The translations under genes were made by a program, and so were the position numbers. Positions 62,900-64,000 of a stretch of DNA of 64,000 nucleotides are shown here, piece by piece (position 1 is the stretch's first letter; the number at the start of each line of letters is the position of its first letter). Source of the stretch: Triplophysa rosa. Taxonomy: Eukaryota; Chordata; Actinopteri; Cypriniformes; Nemacheilidae. The notes under the pieces were generated by a model. The model was not told the DNA's origin. It worked only from the letters and a program-made list of their open reading frames with translations, and made no database searches. The DNA lies in the NCBI RefSeq assembly GCF_024868665.1, contig NC_079890.1:36505348-36569347 (forward strand), written 5' to 3'.

Positions 62900-63025
62900 T
62901 GGTTTCATTTACATTTATGCAGATGCTTTTATCTTAAGTGACTTACAGTGCATCCAAGATATACATTTTGCATGTGTGTTCCCTGAGAATCGAACCCATT
63001 ACGCTTGAGCTTATAACCAATTGAA
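62900..63025 (-). mobile_element. tRNA-derived SINE just inside myo9a intron 2
   Basis: On the minus strand, B-box-like GGGTTCGATTCTC is followed by the SINE body and AGATAAAAGCATCTGCATAA. It begins within about 15 bases of the exon donor. Confidence 0.65.
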
Positions 63026-63164
63026 CACTTTGTTTATATGAATTATTGATGATAAATGATCAAAAGTTGGTACGAAAGCGTTTTTTTATAGATGCTGTGA
63101 ATCCTCTGAAGTTAAGTGATCTTATTTTGTTCCAGGTTTTTTAGGTTTCCCATCAAAGTTTATT

Positions 63165-63360
63165 TTTAGATTTTAGATTTAGATTTAGATTTAGATTCAA
63201 TTTATTGTCATTGCACATGTACAAGTACAAGGCAACGAAATGTGACCTCTGCATTTAACCCATCCAGAGAGTAGTGAACACACGTACCCCCGGAGCAGTG
63301 GGCAGCTATCACTGCAGCGCCCGGGGAGCAAGTAGGGGTAAGGTGCCAAATCAAAGTTTA
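63165..63360. repeat. (TTTAGA)n tract with retroposon-like tail
   Basis: Five or so TTTAGAT units lead into TTTATTGTCATTGCACATGT and a GC-rich block (CCCCGGAGCAGTGGGCAGC). This pattern is common in fish non-LTR retroposon 3' ends; the family was not determined. Confidence 0.55.
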
Positions 63361-63459
63361 TGTCCATATTAATTCAGATGCTAGAGTTTGGCTTTGTTGA
63401 GTTAAAACTTCATGCTGTTTGAGTTCAGATGAGGTTTATTTTAAAAGTGTAAGGACTCT

Positions 63460-63685
63460 TTTAAAGGGGCAATGTGGAGATTTTTTACCGTTTAGGGCTA
63501 CTGTGGAAACAACATGGCGAATTCCATGTAAGGGGACCCGCGGTGCATGTAGATAGAAATAGTTAATTCTGAGGTAATAAAAACATAACGCTTCATAATG
63601 TAAGGTCTTTATACACCTCTGAAGACATACTGTACATTTCTTTCAATAAATCCTCCAAAAAATGACACGCAGCACCTTTAAGGGA
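63460..63685. mobile_element. MITE related to 52768-53578
   Basis: It starts TTTAAAGGGGCAATGTGGAG and ends CACGCAGCACCTTTAA. The interior GTTTAGGGCTACTGTGG...GGGGACCCGC matches the other copy. Confidence 0.75.
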
Positions 63686-64000
63686 TGCGAATATTGCCAA
63701 AGTGCCATGTTATGTCTTTGTCTGGATTGATTCTAGTAGCATGATGTTGGCCATTAAGTGGACAAAACGTTAAAAACATGTCTTTCCAAAAGCTTAGTGG
63801 CCAAAAAATGGTCGAAACATGGGTTGTGAAATGTATCCAACCCTTAAAGCATCACTGAGGTGCCTTGAAATATGTAGCATTGTTCGATGCGTTGACGTAA
63901 TTTCCCCTTAAAACAAAATTCTTTGTTGCTCTGACTTTTTTTAAAACATCCAGTATCATTTAGTTACCCCACATCCTGGGATTTGACTGGAAACTGATGT

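Overview
The window is vertebrate nuclear DNA, almost certainly from a teleost and probably a cyprinid-type fish. It has split genes with GT/AG introns, AT-rich intergenic DNA and many fish-type DNA transposons: hAT elements with 8-bp target duplications, fold-back MITEs ending in TTAA, Tc1/mariner relics, tRNA-derived SINEs, a solo LTR and a Ty3/Gypsy fragment. There is no bacterial or viral gene set, CRISPR array or operon.

Layout: (1) 1-~7400 (+), the last exons and probable 3' UTR of col25a1, a membrane collagen. (2) ~7400-16200, a repeat-filled interval with a solo LTR, an old minus-strand coding-like element cut by two hAT transposons, a Gypsy 5' fragment and AT-rich (TTTA) tracts. (3) 16309-26660 (+), a complete 13-exon etnppl gene (ethanolamine-phosphate phospho-lyase, PLP enzyme) behind a TATA box. 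(4) 28300-30950 (-), complete ostc (oligosaccharyltransferase subunit), 4 coding exons. (5) 33245-36290 (-), complete rpl34, 4 coding exons plus a 5'TOP leader exon. (6) 36290-39970, intergenic, including a near-perfect hairpin MITE. (7) 39972-~41330 (-), senp8 (NEDD8 protease), with one coding exon and a leader exon. (8) ~41580-64000 (+), the start of myo9a: a CpG-rich leader exon divergent from senp8, a ~20.1 kb repeat-filled intron, then a large first coding exon with the RA-like domain and the beginning of the myosin motor including the P-loop.

The gene order joins two blocks that, from general knowledge of the human map, lie apart: COL25A1-ETNPPL-OSTC-RPL34 (4q25) and SENP8-MYO9A (15q23). 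The junction lies between rpl34 and senp8. The genes do not form one pathway; they serve collagen/neuromuscular, phospholipid, N-glycosylation, translation, neddylation and actin-motor/Rho functions. All protein calls come from reading exons by eye and comparing with remembered family sequences; no database search was possible. I found no convincing new biological system. The most useful unusual items are two neighbouring col25a1 exons with near-equivalent cysteine-bearing ends, the nested transposon stratigraphy with exact target duplications, an inverted pair of 299-bp hAT MITEs spanning most of etnppl, a 73-bp near-perfect hairpin in the col25a1 3' UTR region, and the senp8/myo9a divergent promoter.
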